A DNA stretch of 64,000 nt, from the NCBI GenBank assembly GCA_020740775.1, contig JAHEWK010000026.1:186001-250000 (forward strand), given 5' to 3'. The notes beneath the pieces were generated by a model. It was not told where the DNA came from. It was given only the letters and a program-made list of their open reading frames with translations, and did no database searches. Source of the stretch: Ilyonectria destructans (taxonomy: Eukaryota > Ascomycota > Sordariomycetes > Hypocreales > Nectriaceae). Shown in pieces: positions 59,470 through 64,000 of the stretch. How positions within the stretch are numbered: the first letter of the stretch is position 1; each line of letters begins with the position of its first letter. Both the position numbers and the translations under genes were made by a program.

Positions 59470-61584
59470 CTAGCTAGAGCTGATCACCTTCTTCGCATCT
59501 CCCTCGGCCAAGTTGCCAGGCTGTTGTTCTACTGGATCAGTCGACTCCCTGAGTCGAATGAGTAACTTGCGCCCAACTGGACCAGCACTGAAATTGTCAA
59601 ACATTCTCATGTCCTCTGGTCTCGTGCTGGGATCAATGGTTGCGTCAAAACGTCGAAAAAACGCCGCCACAAGTTTGCTCAGCTCCATCTGTGCAAGACT
59701 TGTTTCCTATCAGTCCCCAATCCAGAGAGTGAATGTTGAGCACTTACTTTATCCCAATACATTTCCGAGCACCCACCGAGAAAGGCACAAATGCCTCCTT
59801 TCTCTCTGCGGCATTCTTCTCATCGAGCCAGCGGTCTGGGATGAAACTCTCCGGGTTGGGAAATGCAGCTTCCCATCGATGGATCGTGTAGTTCTGTGTT
59901 CCTACAATAGTCTGATTTGATATGTGAGCAGTGTACGCGTCTGCCAAAGACGGAGATGGCCTACCCCTTTGGGAATCGGAACTCCAGCAACGGTGCTATC
60001 CCGCGTTGCGATTCTTGGAATCATGGAAACGATGGTTGGATATATGCGAAGGGTTTCATTAATCACAGCTTGGAGGTAGGGTGAGTGAGCACAACTCTGT
60101 ACCTTTGTTAGTTTCGAGATCGTCATAATGGAGTCTTTCGCGAAGCTGACCTGATAGCTTGGTACCGATCCAATATTTGGAATAGCCGACCTGAGTTCCG
60201 CTTTCAGTTTGTCAACTACCTCTGGGTGCTGCAGAGTCGCCCAGAGAAGGAAAACGAAAGTATTCGCCGTCGTTCCGGTGCCGCCAAACCTCAAAATCGG
60301 TCAGCTACCAAGGACAGCAAACGGGAAAGCGAAAACTTACATGCCGCTCATGCATTCCTCGGCAACTTCCGAGTCTGTGAGTGGTCGACCAAGATAGCCG
60401 TCTTTTTCTCCGTAGAGAACGGCGCGGAAGAAGGGTGTAACAACATTGTTCTGGCGGCATTTCCTGATAAGGTCGACGGAGTACTGTCAACAGTGTGAGA
60501 TGAATGCCACCCGGAATACAGGGTGATGCTGATATTTACCTCTTTCCATGCCTTGACTTTGCGGAAGTTGTCCCCAAGACCTCCCGGTAAATATATACCA
60601 AAACTCTCCAATTGTGGGCAGAATTCTTTCTGCACGTGGATGTAAGCATCTCTTCCTACACAGAATTCGACATTTCCGACAGCGTAAGAGCAAACGTGTT
60701 TGGGTCAAGCCGTAATACTTACGTAGATGAATATGGGTCTCCAGGCCCGAAAGTAGGAGAGCACTTTATGCTCTCCTCCTGATTCCAACGACTTTGGATC
60801 CTCTCCGAATAGCAGACGGTCTGCGGTCCGTTAGCCTTTTCGCTCTCCTGGTAAAGCGCGGGCGTCTTCGTACAAACTACATCAAATGACAAGAGATGCA
60901 CCTTGCTGTATACATCCACTAGTCTCCCATCTGCAGTTTCTTTACCGAGCACGTCGAGAAACGTGTGTATCTTTGCGGCGATTTCTTGCTCGACACTCAG
61001 CAGACTGCCTTGGGAATAGCCACGGGATAACAGCTTTCGGCGTTGATTGTGTGCTGCGGGGTTCCTTATACATCCGTCAGCTATCCTCTCCGATAACAGG
61101 TTCCGGGAGGATCTTACCGGAAACTGAACAGATGCTCTTCTTCATAACCCCTCTTTGAAAACTGCCCAGACACGGTTAATAAGCGCTCAACTCAAAACAA
61201 GGACAAAGACAAACATAGAAGGCCTCTTCTTTCTGGAAACTGTCTGTCGTATAAATCTGTCGAACTGCCGCTGGGTCGGCAAAGGAGAGCTCATTTGGTC
61301 CAATTCGAATCACAGGACCTACGGAATGAATACATCAGATTCATGTATTAACAACGGGGACACATTCCACATGACTTACCATACTTTTGGTGAGCCTCAT
61401 GAATTTTCATATACTTGAGGCCCTGAAAGTTGACGCGTCTACTCCAGATCCTAGAAATCTTGGCCAATAGAGGGCCAGGGAATTTCCGGAAAGGGTGGAA
61501 GTAGAGATTGTATATGATTGACTGTCCAAGGTACAAGCATAGGAGGCCCAAGGACGCCAAGCAATATTGCAGGATGGAGGCCAT
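59470..61584 (-). CDS. Cytochrome P450 monooxygenase
   Basis: Eleven exons on the minus strand: 61584-61380, 61318-61215, 61161-61118, 61064-60874, 60820-60719, 60655-60540, 60483-60341, 60289-60151, 60096-59965, 59911-59748 and 59698-59470. All phases agree, giving 522 aa. An N-terminal membrane anchor (LLCLYLGQSIIYNLYF) leads to the HPFRKFPGP hinge. The I-helix oxygen motif is GGTGTTANTF, the K-helix ETLR is present, as is the PERF-like region FIPDRW, and the heme loop is FSVGARKCIG with the ligand cysteine. It is an ER membrane enzyme needing a P450 reductase. Its 3' end is only about 105 bp from that of the regulator. Exons 3 and 5 have less standard junctions (exon 5 ends at a GTATTA donor). 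Confidence 0.9.
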
Positions 61585-62872
61585 TGTTGAGAAATGTGAG
61601 TATAGTTGCTCGTCTGAGTGGTTAGAATCGAGACCTGGGGTTGTTGACCTCCGGGACAGCCGGTGGTTCGAGGCCTCGCTTTAGTACCTGTCATGTAGCT
61701 ACCCATTAGGCCTTGAAGGGCGTCCAATGTAGCATTATTGGGCATCTCCAGATCTTGCGAGCCCGAGTTGCTCTCCACTGTGCCATTTTCCGAAGCATTC
61801 CGAAGCCCGTCATTGCTCCGGCTCTTCTCCCCGTTAAGGCTTTCCATGTTTGATACATGGTCCGTCCTGACCATCTGCCGACAGCACATGTGTACCGGCG
61901 GCAGATCTGGGCGATGCCGGGTCTGCCGGAGGTGGTCCGAGATACATCCTTGCAGATTTCTTGGATGCCTTTCCCCGCAATGGTCCCGCCCGGAATGGGA
62001 TCCCGTTGAACGGGATGGAACCTTGTCCATCCGCCTGACCCTACTGGCTGTGCTCGACCTAATGCGGTGGGGTAATTGCTGCATGCACCAACACTATACT
62101 CTTGAACGCGCGTAGCCCCTAAGAGATGGATGCCAAGAAACCGAGGATGCGGAACGTGTTTCTCCAGAACCGACAGGCCAAGCTGAACAATGAGCACAAG
62201 TCTGTCCCGGACCACGCCTCCGATAGCTTCAAGAGGCTGTGGCCGCTCACAAGGTCCATACCACGGAAGTTGGCGACGATTCTTTGACGCTTCTCAGAAC
62301 CAGTATCACACCTTTGCTTCTGGCATGAACAAGGGAGGATTTCTTTTGCTTTCCTACGCCACCGGAGGCTCTGTAACGGAAACTGATTTCCATGTTGTAC
62401 CTTCGCCCTCTCATGCCATGTGGGGTGCTGGAACACAACATTTGAGGCTGACAGCTTTGCCCCGTTGGAATTGCTGATTCGGAAGTCGGATCTTGGCTTC
62501 TGTGTTTGGTCAAGGATAAATCAGTGGTGGAAGCATATTTCTGCTACTGATTCGTTCAAAAAGGTTTATTTAACTCTCTATTGTGTTGTCTATGAGATTC
62601 TGCGGTTGCCGAAGGTAGAAGAAACACGAGGAACTCAATTCCACTTTCAACCAACTCTACTGATTCTAATTCTGCCTCCTCGTGTGTCTCTTGTGCTGTT
62701 CATCAATAACATTCACGTACGCTGCGTGCTTGTCCTTTATCCACCCATCTGCAACTCCTCGCTGGCACAACCATATTATATCCGACAACATGCTCCTCCC
62801 CATGCATAGTATGTTCCGCCACTAATATAACGGCATTGCCATTTCAGTACCGGTATTTTATGTCATTTAGGC
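61585..62872. other. P450 upstream region, no supported gene
   Basis: Overlapping frames on both strands reach 225 codons (62084-61407 minus) but show no domain I can name. The stretch includes the presumed P450 promoter and the CCCGTTGAACGGG palindrome. Confidence 0.4.
62002..62014. promoter_or_regulatory. Candidate cluster regulatory palindrome, site 2
   Basis: CCCGTTGAACGGG, the reverse complement of the site at 51429, lies 418 bp upstream of the P450 start codon. The resemblance extends outside the palindrome on both sides, which argues against chance. Confidence 0.5.
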
Positions 62873-64000
62873 TTATCGAGATGCCTCCAGCTCTTCAAAT
62901 AAGCCATCGTCATCAGGGTCGAGGTTAGAGAGGATACAGTGAAGTCCGACAATGCTGCGCTGCGCGCCGAACGTTGAATATTCACCCTCAGCTTGAATGA
63001 TGAATCCCGTAAGCCAGGTCCTCTCTGTGAAGAAGGTTTGGTTCTGATACGAGACACCCATGCCGTGGCGGAACTGAAAGGAAGAATGCCTAATGTCGAT
63101 AGTCTTGATCGCATCATCTTCCGTCCAAGTAACCACAATCTTGGGGTGGACGCTATCCACGTCACCAAAATCACGCAGGAGGAGAATCTCCCGACAGGTT
63201 GTATGCATGGGCTCGGGGTCCAAGTCCATTCGCGTAAACACAGCATCGACCATGGTTGCAGGGATGACGGCTTTTGCCCTGTCTCGGACGGCCTTCACGT
63301 GGTATACCTCGACGATTTGGGAACAGACCTGCCATATGCGTTCCCGGTTTGCAAGAGTTCCCTGTTTGTGTATACCGTTCGTAGACGCAGCTTGCCAAAG
63401 TGCCTTCTAGAGTGCCTCCCAGTTCGTCGGCGGATCAGTAATCCCCTCGGGAAAAGGAAAGTCGTACAGCTAAGGCATGTCTCGAACAAGCTTGGATCTC
63501 CAAAAGCCATTCCTCACAGCAAGGCAGGCGACATACCTCGACGCTCCTCTCCATCGCCAAGCGTCAGCCATGGTCATGTGTTCCACGATCTGCAGCAGCA
63601 GCTCAGGGGGGAGCCGAAAGAACGGATCTTTATACGAGCCTTGTATGGGCCGAATTCCTCCCGTTTTTGGCGGTAGATGGTCTATCACAGAGACGTACCA
63701 ATCCGTGAGGTCAGGGCTCGAGGCGGGCGAGGTCACATAATGCTCAACCCCTCGCTTGGGAATCCAGTAATTCCCCATATACTTTTGAGCGCCGCTGTAG
63801 TCCAGTTTCAGGCAGATTGAGGGGGGAGGCATTGGCACATTTCTTGAACACCTCGTATAGGCATTCAAGGTCAGGATCTTCTGGGCCAAGGACCTTGCGA
63901 AGTTGTTGGATGGATACATCGTGAACAGGAAAAGCAGCAGGGAGATCGGCCTCAAGGTCATATCTAATGCAGATTATTAGCTGAAATGTCATGAGATGAA
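62873..64000 (-). pseudogene. F-box protein gene, interrupted, running off the right edge
   Basis: On the minus strand, a segment with AAFPVHDVSIQQLRKVLGPEDPDLECLYEVFKK (about 63.95-63.85 kb) precedes DYSGAQKYMGNYWIPKRGVEHYVTSP. Then comes a clear F-box, DPFFRLPPELLLQIVEHMTMADAWRWRGASRYVACL, ending FWRSKLVRDMP (about 63.5 kb). The same frame continues as LYDFPFPEGITDPPTNWEAL, NRERIWQVCSQIVEVYHVKAVRD, and to the end at 62873. F-box proteins link substrates to SCF ubiquitin ligases; the C-terminal part resembles a large fungal F-box group with no known target. A frame change near 63.8 kb and two in-frame TAG codons (after RDMP and after NWEAL) break it. No splice sites remove them. Confidence 0.7.

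Noticed and set aside
61407..62084. A 225-codon minus-strand frame upstream of the P450 as an extra regulator
   Set aside because: It overlaps the P450 first exon and intron in another frame. No cysteine cluster or known domain could be confirmed.
1..64000. CRISPR arrays, rRNA genes and bacterial-type operons
   Set aside because: No regularly spaced repeats or rRNA signatures were seen, and the intron-rich genes are eukaryotic.

Overview
The window looks like a stretch of a filamentous ascomycete nuclear genome. Genes are broken by many short GT-AG introns (about 45-135 nt), Zn2Cys6 regulators recur, and the protein families (PTH11-like rhodopsin-fold membrane protein, Gti1/Pac2 WOPR protein, fungal TauD-like dioxygenase, F-box protein) are typical of Pezizomycotina. 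A Fusarium-like or related hypocrealean fungus is my best guess, but this is inference. Low gene density, transposon remains, duplicated blocks and many broken genes suggest an accessory, subtelomeric or otherwise fast-evolving region.

Layout. 0-20.5 kb is sparse: the 5' part of a rhodopsin-fold membrane protein gene (minus strand, running off the left edge), an unrecognised small gene (3.8 kb), a compact WOPR-domain gene (6.3-6.9 kb), a short Zn2Cys6 gene (11.6-12.4 kb), an intact five-exon TauD/TfdA-like dioxygenase (13.1-14.6 kb), a badly decayed nonribosomal peptide synthetase relic (about 16.85-18.75 kb) and a small DUF3140-like gene (19.9 kb). From 21.0 to 28.1 kb lies one large, frameshifted fungal gene of unknown function, split by a 2318-bp hAT transposon with an 8-bp target duplication.

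29.7-40.7 kb holds a compact block: agmatine-deiminase-family enzyme, amidase, aromatic aminotransferase, a broken thiamine-dependent 2-oxoacid decarboxylase and a Zn2Cys6 regulator. The aminotransferase and decarboxylase are the first two steps of an Ehrlich-type (or indole-pyruvate) route. The decarboxylase has lost its His-His motif segment and has a frameshift, so the route is probably interrupted here.

40.7-45.1 kb is mostly transposon debris, including a second hAT transposase fragment. 45.1-61.6 kb holds a second metabolic block with an internal duplication. The intact part is an FAD-linked oxidase, an MFS transporter, a 709-residue Zn2Cys6 regulator and a cytochrome P450. To its left are a truncated copy of the same transporter and a dead copy of the same regulator's first exon, with an intact carotenoid/lignostilbene-type dioxygenase between them. 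A 13-bp palindrome with similar flanks lies upstream of both the FAD oxidase and the P450 and is a candidate site for the cluster regulator. The right edge holds an F-box gene on the minus strand with stops and a frameshift, running off the window.

Exon junctions were worked out by eye from reading frames, GT-AG sites and family conservation. No alignment or transcript data were used.
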